Shown here: positions 39,627-48,991 of the stretch, in pieces
Position numbering within the stretch: position 1 is the first letter of the stretch
How the letters are laid out: each line of letters begins with the position of its first letter
Source: Nitrosomonas ureae
Lineage (GTDB): Bacteria; Pseudomonadota; Gammaproteobacteria; Burkholderiales; Nitrosomonadaceae
Assembly: GCF_900206265.1 (NCBI RefSeq)
Contig: NZ_LT907782.1
Coordinates: 2,542,001 to 2,606,000 of the forward strand
Direction of reading: 5' to 3'
Length of the DNA stretch: 64,000 nucleotides
Made by a program: the position numbers and the translations under genes
Notes under the pieces: model-generated
Databases searched by the model: none
Told to the model about the DNA's origin: nothing
What the model saw: only the letters and a program-made list of their open reading frames with translations

Positions 39627-41069
39627 ATGAATTTTATACCACCTGATTTTGCGCCAGCCTCGTCCGAGATATTTATGCTTATCATGGTGTGCGTGGTAAT
39701 GCTTGCAGATCTTGCCGCTGGCGATAGGCGCTATATTGCATATTTGTTGACACAAACTACGCTGCTGGGTTGTACGATACTTACCTTCATATCATTTTCC
39801 ACTGAATCAACGCTAACTTTTCACGGTATGTTCATCGATGATTCCATGGCCGACATTCTAAAATTGATGGTTTATGGTACGGTATCAGCTGCACTTGTAT
39901 ATTCACATTCCTATATAAGTGATCGTGGAATGTTGAAAGGAGAATTTTTTAGTTTAATACTATTTGCAACTCTGGGCATGATGGTTATGATATCAGCCAG
40001 TCATTTCCTGACTCTATATATCGGTCTGGAATTGCTTTCCTTATCACTTTATGCATTAGTGGCATTAAGGCGTGATTCCTTGGTGGCGACAGAGGCAGCT
40101 ATGAAGTTCTTTGTGTTGGGCGCATTGGCATCAGGTTTTTTACTGTATGGCATGTCTATGGTCTATGGAGCGACAGGAACGCTTCATGTATCTCAGCTTG
40201 CACAAGTTATTCAAAGCGGCGCAAGTAGTAAAGAAGTGCTCGTTGTCGGATTGGTTTTTATTGTGGCAGGTATTGCTTTTAAGCTTAGTGCAGCCCCTTT
40301 TCATATGTGGGCACCGGATGTTTATCAGGGCTCGCCGACTGCGATAACACTATTTATAGGCTCTGCACCAAAATTAGCGGCATTTGGTTTTGTAATGCGG
40401 CTATTAATAGAAGGAATGAGTGAAATGGTTACTGACTGGCAAGGCATGCTGGTCATTTTGTCCGTTTTGTCTATGGCGGTGGGTAATATTGCGGCGATAG
40501 CGCAAACAAATATCAAGCGCATGCTAGCTTATTCGACTATTTCGCATATGGGCTTTTTGTTGCTTGGATTTATTAGCGCTGATGCAAATGGTTATAGCTC
40601 GGCTTTGTTTTATATCATTGCTTATGTCTTGATGACTCTTGGTACTTTTGCCCTGATTATGTTGTTGTGCCGATGCGGATTTGAAGCCGAAAACATTGAT
40701 GACTTTAAGGGGCTTAGCAAGAGGAATTCCTGGTATGCATTCATTGCACTGTTATTGATGTTATCACTGGCAGGTATTCCACCTATGATTGGGTTTTATG
40801 CAAAATTTGCTGTGTTGCAGGCAGTTGTCAATGCTGGCTATATTTGGCTGGCTGTGATGGCAGTGGTATTTTCGTTGATCGGCGCTTTTTATTATTTGCG
40901 TATTATCAAATTAATGTATTTTGATGATCCGGAAACTATAGAACCTCTCGTTTCTAATAGTGATGTTAGAATTTTATTGAGCGCTAATGGTTTTGCAGTT
41001 TTAGCATTAGGCATATTCCCACAGGGACTCATGGGGTTAAGTCTTTATGCAATCCAAAATTCTATGTAG
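39627..41069 (+). CDS. nuoN: NADH-quinone oxidoreductase subunit N
   Basis: A 480-residue antiporter-like subunit closing the operon. [18 protein letters not shown] and [20 protein letters not shown] are the NuoN signatures. The 247 bp after it show no convincing terminator and contain the htpG heat-shock promoter. Confidence 0.97.
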   Translation: MNFIPPDFAPASSEIFMLIMVCVVMLADLAAGDRRYIAYLLTQTTLLGCTILTFISFSTESTLTFHGMFIDDSMADILKLMVYGTVSAALVYSHSYISDRGMLKGEFFSLILFATLGMMVMISASHFLTLYIGLELLSLSLYALVALRRDSLVATEAAMKFFVLGALASGFLLYGMSMVYGATGTLHVSQLAQVIQSGASSKEVLVVGLVFIVAGIAFKLSAAPFHMWAPDVYQGSPTAITLFIGSAPKLAAFGFVMRLLIEGMSEMVTDWQGMLVILSVLSMAVGNIAAIAQTNIKRMLAYSTISHMGFLLLGFISADANGYSSALFYIIAYVLMTLGTFALIMLLCRCGFEAENIDDFKGLSKRNSWYAFIALLLMLSLAGIPPMIGFYAKFAVLQAVVNAGYIWLAVMAVVFSLIGAFYYLRIIKLMYFDDPETIEPLVSNSDVRILLSANGFAVLALGIFPQGLMGLSLYAIQNSM

Positions 41070-41261
41070 TTAACAATAGACAGAGCGTTTTTTCGAGAAA
41101 TCCTCTGTTGTGACGTAACTACATCTCACAGAAAATCAAAGTAAATTTCTTATCTTGCCGAACTGGAGTATTTTAACGATATTCCTTGAGTTATCGATTA
41201 TGAAAAGAGTTTGTTTAGATAACATCATGATAAGCTCTATAATCGATCTATGATCAATTAG

Positions 41262-41288
41262 CTTGAATTCTTCAGTTTAAATCCCATA
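41262..41288 (+). promoter_or_regulatory. Predicted sigma-32 heat-shock promoter of htpG
   Basis: CTTGAA (41262-41267) and TCCCATAT (41282-41289) are separated by 14 bases, a good match to the E. coli sigma-32 consensus CTTGAA / CCCCATnT. It lies about 30 bp before the htpG ATG, and htpG is a classical heat-shock gene. Assigned by pattern and context. Confidence 0.62.
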
Positions 41289-41316
41289 TCTAGGCAAAAC
41301 ATTTAAGGAGGCAAAC

Positions 41317-43227
41317 ATGCAGGATGCAACAACTAAAGAACAATTAAGTTTTCAAGCGGAAGCAAAGCAATTACTAAAATTAATGATTCATTCCTTATAT
41401 AGTAATAAGGAAATATTTTTGCGCGAACTGATTTCAAATGCTTCTGATGCGGCAGACAAATTACGTTTTGAAGCTCTTACGGATGCTGCACTTTATGAGT
41501 CGGACTCCGATCTTAGAATTCTCGTTAGTTATGATATTAATGAGCGAACTATCTCCATATCTGATAATGGTATCGGCATGTCCCGCCAGGAGGTTATTGA
41601 TCATATAGGAACTATTGCAAAATCAGGTACCCGCGAATTTTTTAATTCATTAACGGGCGATCAAGTCAAAGATGCGCATTTGATTGGTCAATTTGGTGTA
41701 GGATTTTATTCAGCTTTCATTATTGCTGACAAAGTGACCTTGACTACCAGACGTGCCGGATTGACTGCGGAACATGGTGTGAAGTGGGAGTCTAGCGGCG
41801 AAGGTGATTACACGTTGGAAACTGTTGATAAATCAACGCGTGGAACCGAAATAATTCTGCATTTACGCAAGGAAGAGGATGAGTTTCTGAATGGAATGAG
41901 AATTCGTAATATTATTCGGAAATATTCAGATCATATTACCTTGCCAATTGTGATGAGAAAGGAGGAATGGTCGCAAGAAGAAAGTAAAAATAAAATTCTT
42001 GATGAAGATGAAACCATCAATCAGGCGAATGCATTATGGGCGCGCCCAAAGAATGAAATTACTGCAGAACAGTATAATGAGTTCTATAAACATGTGGCGC
42101 ATGATTTTGAGCCTCCGCTTGCTTATGTACACGCACGAGTAGAAGGTAAGCAAGATTATACACAGTTGCTATATATTCCCGCTCGAGCACCTTTTGATTT
42201 ATTTGATCGTGAGCGCCGCCACGGGATTAAATTATACGTGCAACGGGTTTTCATCATGGATGATGCGGAAAAGCTATTGCCTAATTATTTGCGTTTTGTA
42301 CGAGGCGTGATTGATTCGAATAATTTACCTTTGAATGTGTCACGAGAAATTTTGCAGGAATCCAGAGATATTGATTCAATCAGGGCGGGTGTGGTCAAGA
42401 AAGTTCTGGGATTAATTGAAGATTTATCAAAACACGAAGACGATGACGATAAAGAAAAATACAAGACATTCTATCGGGAATTTGGCCAGGTTCTAAAAGA
42501 AGGTGTAGGGGAAGATTTTTCTAATCGTGAACGCATTGCCAAGCTATTACGTTTTGTTACAACAAGCAGTGATTCCGATGAACCGACAGTTTCTTTGGAA
42601 ACCTATCTGCAACGAATGAAAGAAGGTCAAGAAAAAATTTATTATGTGACTGCGGATAGTCTCAAGGCGGCTAAAAACAGCCCACATCTTGAGGTTTTTC
42701 GCAAAAAGGGCATTGAAGTATTCTTATTATCGGATCGTGTTGATGAATGGCTGGTGAGCAATCTAACGGAGTTCGAAGGAAAGCCCCTACAATCAGTAGC
42801 TAAGGGGGGGTTGGATTTGGGAAACTTGGAAGATGCGACTGAGAAAGAAGAACGCGAGAAAGAAACCAATGCTTTCCAAGGATTGACTGAGAAAATGAAA
42901 GAGACACTCAGTGAACAAGTAAAAGATGTGCGTGTCACGTTCCGCTTGACTGAATCTCCCGCCTGCCTGGTAGCGGACACTTACGATATGGGTGGTAATT
43001 TGGAAAGATTATTGAAATCGGCTGGGCAAAAAATACAACATACCAAACCAATACTGGAAATTAACCCACATCATCCAATGGTGCAAAGATTAAATACTGA
43101 AGCGGAAAATTTTGAGGATTGGAGTCAGATATTGTTTGATCAAGCTTTACTGGCTGAAGGCGGTCAGCTCGAAGATCCAGCTGCGTTTGTCAAAAGACTC
43201 AACGACTTGTTACTGTTAAAGTCTTAA
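41317..43227 (+). CDS. htpG: Molecular chaperone HtpG (Hsp90)
   Basis: A 636-residue ATP-dependent cytoplasmic chaperone. The GHKL ATPase domain shows [26 protein letters not shown] and [14 protein letters not shown]; the middle domain contains [13 protein letters not shown]; and HPMVQRL starts the C-terminal dimerisation segment. The AAGGAGG SD before the ATG is excellent. Confidence 0.97.
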   Translation: MQDATTKEQLSFQAEAKQLLKLMIHSLYSNKEIFLRELISNASDAADKLRFEALTDAALYESDSDLRILVSYDINERTISISDNGIGMSRQEVIDHIGTIAKSGTREFFNSLTGDQVKDAHLIGQFGVGFYSAFIIADKVTLTTRRAGLTAEHGVKWESSGEGDYTLETVDKSTRGTEIILHLRKEEDEFLNGMRIRNIIRKYSDHITLPIVMRKEEWSQEESKNKILDEDETINQANALWARPKNEITAEQYNEFYKHVAHDFEPPLAYVHARVEGKQDYTQLLYIPARAPFDLFDRERRHGIKLYVQRVFIMDDAEKLLPNYLRFVRGVIDSNNLPLNVSREILQESRDIDSIRAGVVKKVLGLIEDLSKHEDDDDKEKYKTFYREFGQVLKEGVGEDFSNRERIAKLLRFVTTSSDSDEPTVSLETYLQRMKEGQEKIYYVTADSLKAAKNSPHLEVFRKKGIEVFLLSDRVDEWLVSNLTEFEGKPLQSVAKGGLDLGNLEDATEKEEREKETNAFQGLTEKMKETLSEQVKDVRVTFRLTESPACLVADTYDMGGNLERLLKSAGQKIQHTKPILEINPHHPMVQRLNTEAENFEDWSQILFDQALLAEGGQLEDPAAFVKRLNDLLLLKS

Positions 43228-43385
43228 AGTATTGCAGATATTGTATGAGAATATTCCCTGAACAAGTCATAGAGATGCTGGAGAATTGAAGCTGAAATGT
43301 GAAACTTCTGGTTATCTCGAATGTCCATTTTTCGGACAGGTAAAGTGTGGTGTTATAAATTCTGTGAGTAAAATCAAACAAGCCG

Positions 43386-43889
43386 ATGGTGAGACCGAAG
43401 AATAATCAGGCAATCGATTCAGTAAAAACCTACCAGGCGAAGTTACTGGCACCCTTCGCAGTTTTAGGTATTAAAACAGAAGAGGATTGGCTTACTAACA
43501 TTGATTATTTGCCGGTTGATACACCACTTCTGGCACCACAAACTGGGTTGGCAAAAGAAGTATGTAGGCAATTGCTCGCTTACTTGAATGAGTCAAATTT
43601 TACATTTGACTTGTGTTTGCATATCCATGGCACGGTGCATCAGCAGCGTGTTTGGCATGCTATTCAAGCTATTCCATGCGGAAAGACCAGTAGCTATGCA
43701 GAAATAGCAACGCAACTGCATTCAGCACCTAGAGCGGTAGGTGGAGCGTGCGGTGCCAATCGTATCCCGATTGTCATACCGTGTCACCGGGTTATTTCCA
43801 AGAGTGGTGGAATAGGAGGTTTTATGAATGCGAGTGAAGGAAATCCTTTAGAGATTAAACGTTGGTTGTTACAACATGAGAGTTCCTGA
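43386..43889 (+). CDS. ogt: Methylated-DNA-protein-cysteine methyltransferase
   Basis: A 167-residue O6-alkylguanine repair protein. The active-site motif is IPIVIPCHRV with Cys133; the helix-turn-helix region CGKTSSYAEIATQLHSAPRAVG precedes it. A single domain without the Ada N-terminal module, hence Ogt type. Its end overlaps the xerD start by 14 bases, so the two are probably co-translated. Confidence 0.93.
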   Translation: MVRPKNNQAIDSVKTYQAKLLAPFAVLGIKTEEDWLTNIDYLPVDTPLLAPQTGLAKEVCRQLLAYLNESNFTFDLCLHIHGTVHQQRVWHAIQAIPCGKTSSYAEIATQLHSAPRAVGGACGANRIPIVIPCHRVISKSGGIGGFMNASEGNPLEIKRWLLQHESS

Positions 43890-44787
43890 GTTAAATGCTG
43901 GACTTCTGGATGAGTTTTCTGATGCTTTATGGCTCGAAGATGGCTTGTCGCGTAATACACTGGACAGCTATCGCAATGATCTGCAACTTTTTAGTGAATG
44001 GTTGAAGAGACGTAATCCGAGTAATAGTAAGTTAACCGAGGCGACAAATTCTGATCTGCTGGAATTTCTTGCATCTAGAGTTGCAGCTAAGATGAAAGCC
44101 AGTACTACGAGCCGAGAGTTATCCAGTTTAAAGCGTTTTTATCGATTTCTACTGCGCCAGGGGAAAATTGCAATTGACCCAAGTCTTAATATTGAAACGC
44201 CTAAACTGCAACGCCACTTGCCGGAAAGTCTCTCAGAAAAAGAAGTTGATCTGCTGCTAAGTGCACCGGATCTTGCGCAGCCGCTTGGCTTGCGCGATCG
44301 TGCCATGCTTGAAGCTTTGTATGCTAGTGGATTACGGGTATCGGAATTGATCAACCTTAAGTATTCGCAAGTCAGCATGGATATGGGGGTATTGCGGGTC
44401 ATGGGTAAGGGCAGAAAAGAGCGCCTTGCGCCAGTGGGAGAAGAATCACTCCAATGGTTGAACCGTTATACTAAAGAGGCGAGGCCTCTGCTGCTAAATG
44501 GTATCGTTACGGATACCATATTTGTGACAACTCGTGGTGCCGCTATGACACGCCAAGCTTTTTGGTACCTTATCAAAAGGTACGCGCAATTGGTGGGCAT
44601 CGCCAAACAGTTATCGCCACACACGTTACGCCACGCATTTGCCACTCATTTGTTAAATCATGGTGCTGATTTGCGCGTTGTGCAATTACTATTGGGGCAT
44701 GCGGATATATCAACCACACAAATTTACACACATATTGCACGAGAACGTCTTAAACAGCTTCACGCCAAGCATCATCCACGCGGATAA
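43876..44787 (+). CDS. xerD: Site-specific tyrosine recombinase XerD
   Basis: A 303-residue recombinase that acts with XerC at dif to resolve chromosome dimers. The catalytic set is complete: Arg154, Lys178, His249, Arg252, His275 and the nucleophile Tyr284 (TQIYTHIA). The N-terminal SAM-like domain is present. XerD is preferred over XerC by overall likeness (for example LSPHTLRHAFATHLLNHGAD), with moderate certainty. No phage or integron sequence nearby, so it is the housekeeping enzyme. Confidence 0.92.
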   Translation: MRVPELNAGLLDEFSDALWLEDGLSRNTLDSYRNDLQLFSEWLKRRNPSNSKLTEATNSDLLEFLASRVAAKMKASTTSRELSSLKRFYRFLLRQGKIAIDPSLNIETPKLQRHLPESLSEKEVDLLLSAPDLAQPLGLRDRAMLEALYASGLRVSELINLKYSQVSMDMGVLRVMGKGRKERLAPVGEESLQWLNRYTKEARPLLLNGIVTDTIFVTTRGAAMTRQAFWYLIKRYAQLVGIAKQLSPHTLRHAFATHLLNHGADLRVVQLLLGHADISTTQIYTHIARERLKQLHAKHHPRG

Positions 44788-44799
44788 TCCGAAATTTGA

Positions 44800-45318
44800 C
44801 TATCTTCTGGTCAATAAAGGATAAAGCGCCACAATTCCAATGCCAATAAACGCAGACAACGACCAATCAGGGATTGTCAACGATAAAAATATCCAATCAA
44901 CATTAGCGCAATCTCCATTAGCCTCAAACATTCCAGGCCACCAATTGGCGATGGGCAATGAGTTCAGCAAGACTTCTTCAGGGCTGATACCACATTCAAA
45001 CGATTCCGGATATCGAATCAACCAGGCATGTCGTGCTGCAATGATTGTTCCCATGAACGCAAGTATAACTATCAATAAACTATAGAGGTGACGCCCAAAG
45101 GATTTAGGGTTATGAAGAAGAGCAATAAATGCTGTCAATGCCAATGACCAATATGCCAGACGCTGTGCAACACAAAGCGGGCAAGGTAATAAGCCTTTTA
45201 CATGTTGTAGATATTGGGCGTAGCTCAGAAGTCCGATACAAACTAGTAAGATGAATAGAAAGAATAATCTCATTGGTTTTTTATTAACGGAATCTAATTG
45301 ATGGGATAGTTTATCCAT
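44800..45318 (-). CDS. dsbB: Disulfide bond formation protein DsbB
   Basis: A four-helix inner-membrane protein that reoxidises DsbA with quinone. The first redox pair is LPCPLCVAQR; the second periplasmic pair is the Cys of FECGISPEE and that of NGDCANVDW. The start is uncertain: the ATG used here gives 172 residues, but an ATG at 45273 directly before the first helix (MRLFFLFILLV) fits the usual family length. No clear SD before either. Convergent with xerD, 12 bp apart. Useful for periplasmic cytochrome and multi-Cys protein folding (inference). Confidence 0.9.
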   Translation of the reverse strand: MDKLSHQLDSVNKKPMRLFFLFILLVCIGLLSYAQYLQHVKGLLPCPLCVAQRLAYWSLALTAFIALLHNPKSFGRHLYSLLIVILAFMGTIIAARHAWLIRYPESFECGISPEEVLLNSLPIANWWPGMFEANGDCANVDWIFLSLTIPDWSLSAFIGIGIVALYPLLTRR

Positions 45319-45495
45319 AAATCGTTTGTGGAAATCGTACAATTTGCTATGATGAACAAACAAGAAAAATACCAATTTGAAACAAGGTTTCGGAACAATA
45401 CTCGATATAAATATAAAGTATAGATTTATTTATCTGGTAGCATGTCTGTAGTAGTTGTGGAATTTTTTTCAATCATCAATTCAAGGAGATTCACC

Positions 45496-45840
45496 ATGCA
45501 AGCAAGGTTATATTTCTTGGTTCTAATTATTCTTACTTTTCTGGTTTCAAGTGTATCCTTGGCTGGAAAATCAGAAAATGCCGGTGAAGCTAAATCGAGT
45601 GTAGGAACCAATCTCTATCATATCAAATTAGCCGAGCATTACGAAAAGGAATCCAAGGAAATGAATGCAAAAGCAGAAGAACAAAGAGAGATGCTAAGAG
45701 AGTATGAAGAACACAGTGAATACTACGGTCGGGCAGGGCAAGAATTCCATGCACATCATGAAGCTCTATTAAGAGAATATACTAAAGCTGCAAAACAAAA
45801 TGAGGATATGGCTGCCGCCCATAGGAAAATGGCAGAATAG
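45496..45840 (+). CDS. Small secreted helical protein, unknown
   Basis: A 114-residue product from the ATG with SD AAGGAG; an upstream reading lacks support. The signal peptide is QARLYFLVLIILTFLVSS with cleavage near SLAG. The mature part is almost wholly charged helix (HYEKESKEMNAKAEEQREML, then HHEALLREYTKAAKQ), rich in Glu, Lys, His and Ala. No family recognised; its shape recalls small periplasmic stress or metal-buffering proteins, but no function is assigned. A strong terminator follows. Confidence 0.75.
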   Translation: MQARLYFLVLIILTFLVSSVSLAGKSENAGEAKSSVGTNLYHIKLAEHYEKESKEMNAKAEEQREMLREYEEHSEYYGRAGQEFHAHHEALLREYTKAAKQNEDMAAAHRKMAE

Positions 45841-45909
45841 ATCAGGGGATTATATTTGTTTATAACAAGTTAACGAATAGTTTGGGTTATCACATTCTGA
45901 AATACCAAT

Positions 45910-45946
45910 ACCTTCATAATTCGTACAGGATTATGAAGGTTTTTTT
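45910..45946 (+). terminator. Rho-independent terminator
   Basis: A perfect 11-pair stem (ACCTTCATAAT with ATTATGAAGGT, nine-base loop) followed by six T. It ends the transcript of the small secreted protein 70 bp upstream. Confidence 0.88.
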
Positions 45947-45998
45947 GAGAAAAATAGCTTATTTTTATAGCATACAAATACCGAGGTGATCCCATCCG

Positions 45999-46373
45999 TT
46001 ATTTTTCCCTCCAGATTGCATATGCAAGTAAAGCCCAAGCGGTGAGGAATGAAATGCCGCCAAAGGGTGTGATCATGCCGAGGGTACGCATATCAGTTAT
46101 GCTAAGCGCATAAAGACTGAAGCTGAACAAAACAATGCCAATCATCATTAACCAACCGGATATTGGCATTAAACGAGACTTGGGGAAATGCAGCAGAAGC
46201 AGGCCGATCACGATGATTCCAAAAGCGTGATAAAAATGATATTGCACGCCAGTGTGATATACCGAAAGCATATCGGCTGATAACATTCTTTTCAATCCAT
46301 GCGCACCGAAGGCGCCTAATGCGATGCATAAAAATGCATTCAATATGCCTATAATTAGAAAAGTTCTTGACAT
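45999..46373 (-). CDS. DUF423 family membrane protein (YgdD-like)
   Basis: A 124-residue protein with four hydrophobic helices. ALGAFGAHGLK near residue 18 and YHTGVQYHFYHAFGII are the DUF423 signature. Function unknown; found widely as a small inner-membrane protein. Ends the minus-strand run behind xseA, 44 bp downstream of it. Confidence 0.88.
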   Translation of the reverse strand: MSRTFLIIGILNAFLCIALGAFGAHGLKRMLSADMLSVYHTGVQYHFYHAFGIIVIGLLLLHFPKSRLMPISGWLMMIGIVLFSFSLYALSITDMRTLGMITPFGGISFLTAWALLAYAIWREK

Positions 46374-46417
46374 CGAGATCTCTTTGTTATTGTTAAATAT
46401 GGAGAGGAAGCTATCGA

Positions 46418-47770
46418 CTATTGGTCGGAATCGTTGGTCATGATGACATCTGCTTTACATATTCCTCGTGCGAATTTTACCTTAATTCTATCCCCGGAAT
46501 GAATTTGTTTGCTGCTACGAATGATAGTGCCGTCCTTGGAATGAGCGATACTATAACCTCGTTCCAGTATTGATTGCGGGTTTAGATGGAATAACTGTAT
46601 CTGTAAATGTCTTAACCCGGAAAACAATATTTCGGAATAACGGGAATAGGCATAGCATAAACGTGAAACCAATTCATCGTGTTGTTCTTGTAATCGGGTA
46701 ACCCGTGGACGTGCTGCCATTAACCGTTGATTGAAATCGAGCAATTTCCATTGTCTTTTTTCCAACTGATGTACCCATGTTTTAATGAGCCGGTCTTGCA
46801 AATGTTGTTGATGAATGACTTGTTGTTTGATTTTGTCCCCAGGATAAATTAATCGGTGTGACAGAAGGTCCACTTGCTGCATGGCGTGTTCGATACGATG
46901 CAAAGTGGTACGGTACATGCGCTGATGCAATATATTCAATCGATGGCTCAATTCTATCCAGTCCTTGCTAACCAACTCTGCTGCTGCAGTAGGTGTAGGG
47001 GCGCGCATGTCTGCAACAAAATCAGCAATGGTAAAATCTGTTTCGTGCCCAATGCCGCTGATAAGGGGAATTGAGCAAGAATCAATAGCACGCGCTACAG
47101 TTTCTTCATTAAATGCCCATAAATCTTCAATGCTGCCACCGCCGCGGCAAAGTATCAGTACATCACATTCTGTTCGTTGACACGCTGTTTTAATGATTTC
47201 TGCAATGCTATTAGCGGCTGTTTTTCCCTGTACCAGGGTGGGGTAAATAATGATCGACAAGGAGGGCATGCGGCGTTGTAAGGTCGATAAGACATCTTGT
47301 AGTGCTGCAGTATCCAGGGAAGTAATGATGCCGACTTGTTGGGGAAAGGTAGGCAATGGTTTTTTCTTCTCGGGATTGAATAACCCGGCTTGTTGCAACT
47401 TGGATTTAAGTGTTTCAAACGCTGCAAATAACTCTCCTAGCCCCGCGCGCCGCATAGTTTCCACATTAAGCTGAAAATCACCGCGCGGCTCATATAGAGT
47501 GACCAATGCAAGCACTTCCACTTGCATGCCATCTATGGGGCGCCAATCAATAAATTGATTCTTGTGACTGAATAACACGCAACGTACTTGCGCTTGATTA
47601 TCCTTAAGAGAAAAATACCAATGACCTGATTGATAGCGCTTTAGATTGGATATTTCGCCTTTAATCCATAATAATGGAATATTATGTTCCAGTAACTGTT
47701 TGGTATTATTGTTTAACTCGCTGACTGTCAATATCTTGTGCACCGGGTTGTTTGGGAAGAACAGATTCAT
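46418..47770 (-). CDS. xseA: Exodeoxyribonuclease VII large subunit
   Basis: A 450-residue nuclease subunit. The N-terminal OB domain (LTVSELNNNTKQLLE... WIKGEISNLKR...GHWYFSLKD) and the central VGIITSLDTAALQDVL and CRGGGSIEDLWAFNEE blocks are typical, then GIGHETDFTIADFVADMRAPTP. The long coiled-coil region and a short S-R-Y tail follow. The small subunit gene xseB is not adjacent. Confidence 0.94.
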   Translation of the reverse strand: MNLFFPNNPVHKILTVSELNNNTKQLLEHNIPLLWIKGEISNLKRYQSGHWYFSLKDNQAQVRCVLFSHKNQFIDWRPIDGMQVEVLALVTLYEPRGDFQLNVETMRRAGLGELFAAFETLKSKLQQAGLFNPEKKKPLPTFPQQVGIITSLDTAALQDVLSTLQRRMPSLSIIIYPTLVQGKTAANSIAEIIKTACQRTECDVLILCRGGGSIEDLWAFNEETVARAIDSCSIPLISGIGHETDFTIADFVADMRAPTPTAAAELVSKDWIELSHRLNILHQRMYRTTLHRIEHAMQQVDLLSHRLIYPGDKIKQQVIHQQHLQDRLIKTWVHQLEKRQWKLLDFNQRLMAARPRVTRLQEQHDELVSRLCYAYSRYSEILFSGLRHLQIQLFHLNPQSILERGYSIAHSKDGTIIRSSKQIHSGDRIKVKFARGICKADVIMTNDSDQ

Positions 47771-48245
47771 TTTGACGGGTAGGATTTGTATGGATGAGTA
47801 TCTTCTAATACTCTGAAATAAGTATCAAAGCTATTTGAGGAATTAGAGTATTCAAGCTCGATTCTGTCTGGCTTGGTTAAAAATTTTAATATGTATTCTA
47901 TCACTGCATTGCCCCTAACCCATCGCTGGAATGTTTCAGCGATAACTTGAATCAAACATGTTGCCATATAAGTTTTCATAGTTTGAGAGGCAAGACTGCA
48001 TGCGATGATCATTGTAGTTACACGTAAATTGTCGTCGTATTCGCGTAAATTGCACCTTGATAGGCATTAGATACTTGTTATGGCAGCTCAGCCAAATTAA
48101 AACTATTAACCTATTTCCTTATCTGTTAATCTTGCTCCTCAAAAGAACAATATTGATTTTCTTTGAAAAGAATATTGACATTTAACCCCATAACAAGTTG
48201 TAATACGCGGTTCTATTGATAAAATAATATTCACAGGAGCGTCAA
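47771..48245. other. Intergenic region between xseA and rpmH
   Basis: A 475-bp region between divergent genes. An 81-codon frame on the minus strand (47767-48012) overlaps the xseA start by four bases but has no SD and no recognisable family, so I do not call it. The rpmH promoter (48175-48204) lies at the right end. Unlike many bacteria, dnaA does not flank rpmH here, and I saw no cluster of DnaA boxes. Confidence 0.5.
48175..48204 (+). promoter_or_regulatory. Predicted sigma-70 promoter of rpmH-rnpA
   Basis: A perfect -35 TTGACA (48175-48180) and a near-perfect -10 TGTAAT (48199-48204) are separated by 18 bases, 42 bp before the rpmH ATG. The downstream gene is a highly expressed ribosomal protein, as expected for such a strong promoter. 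Confidence 0.65.
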
Positions 48246-48380
48246 ATGAAACGTACTTATCAGCCTTCAGTAACTAAAAGAAAACGTACTCATGGATTTC
48301 TAGTGCGTATGAGAACGCGGAGTGGTGCCGCGATAATCCGTGCTCGTCGTGCAAAAGGCCGGGCTCGATTGAGTGTTTAA
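48246..48380 (+). CDS. rpmH: 50S ribosomal protein L34
   Basis: A 44-residue basic protein. It begins [18 protein letters not shown] and ends [13 protein letters not shown], an unmistakable L34. Start ATG with CAGGAGC upstream. The rnpA frame opens only a few bases after its stop. Confidence 0.98.
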   Translation: MKRTYQPSVTKRKRTHGFLVRMRTRSGAAIIRARRAKGRARLSV

Positions 48381-48420
48381 ATAATTTTGGGTTATATTTT
48401 TTATTTTTAGATTTGCTGAA

Positions 48421-48780
48421 ATTCAATCTTTACCAAAGAATTGTAGATTACACAAAGCCTCGGAATTTTCTGCAATAATTAATTCTAAGTGTCAGATCAG
48501 TGGGGATTTACTTCAAATTTATACAAAACCGAATGGACTGGGTTACGCGCGTCTAGGGTTGATTGTTTCAAAAAAATTTGAACACCATGCAACTCGGCGT
48601 AACCGGATTAAACGTATTTTGCGAGAAACATTTCGGAGAAAACGGGGCCGCGAAAAAATAAAAGAAATGGATTGGTTAATACGATTAAGACGCCCTATGA
48701 TCAAAAGTGAATCCAAAGGATTGGTCACCGAAATGCAATTAATAATGCTCGAATTAAGCGATGTTACGATTAATAATTAG
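48421..48780 (+). CDS. rnpA: Ribonuclease P protein component, with no standard start codon
   Basis: The protein part of RNase P. The RNR signature HATRRNRIKRILRETFR is intact, and so are the upstream blocks SLPKNCRLHKASEFSAII and GYARLGLIVSKKFEH. The frame is open from 48385, just after an in-frame TAA, but contains no ATG, GTG or TTG until 48559, in the middle of the conserved core. The true start must therefore be non-standard; ATT at 48421 (used here, about 119 residues, close to the usual length) or ATT at 48403 are candidates. A sequencing or assembly error, or decay, are alternatives. Placed between rpmH and yidC as usual. Confidence 0.75.
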   Translation: MQSLPKNCRLHKASEFSAIINSKCQISGDLLQIYTKPNGLGYARLGLIVSKKFEHHATRRNRIKRILRETFRRKRGREKIKEMDWLIRLRRPMIKSESKGLVTEMQLIMLELSDVTINN

Positions 48781-48981
48781 CATAAAAAATTTTATCGACA
48801 TTGCAAGACTCCTATCCTGGTGACTATATACCGATTCAGCTCAATTTATTCGCAATATGCATGCGAAGCATACGAAAATATCTGGCTGATATTTGGGCCA
48901 CGATTGATTATATGTCATGTGCTAAGTGCATTTCCTGGAGCAAGTAGTACGTGGATAGCCTTATCGAGAAAACCAACTTGA
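48761..48981 (+). pseudogene. yidD: Decayed yidD (membrane protein insertion efficiency factor)
   Basis: This is the normal place of yidD, overlapping the end of rnpA. The first frame, from ATG 48761, reads MLRLIISIKNFIDIARLLSW and stops. The next frame then gives YRFSSIYSQYACEAYENI and GPRLIICHVLSAFPGAS, which align with the YidD blocks CRFxPSCSxYAxEA and RxxRCHPxxxGG but have lost the conserved Cys and Pro. A frameshift plus substitutions in the invariant positions indicate a remnant rather than a working gene. The likeness was judged by eye. Confidence 0.5.
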
Positions 48982-48991
48982 TTGAAAAATA

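Noticed and set aside
43313..43336. Small hairpin TGTCC/GGACA between htpG and ogt
   Set aside because: Only five pairs with a seven-base AT loop and no T-tract; not a credible terminator.
43876..44787. Phage or integron integrase
   Set aside because: The tyrosine recombinase has XerD length and motifs and no att site, cassette or phage genes nearby.
47767..48012. 81-codon minus-strand frame overlapping the xseA start by four bases
   Set aside because: The overlap is suggestive, but there is no SD, no family likeness and the codon use looks random.
47771..48245. Replication origin next to rpmH
   Set aside because: dnaA is not adjacent, and no cluster of DnaA boxes was seen in the gap.
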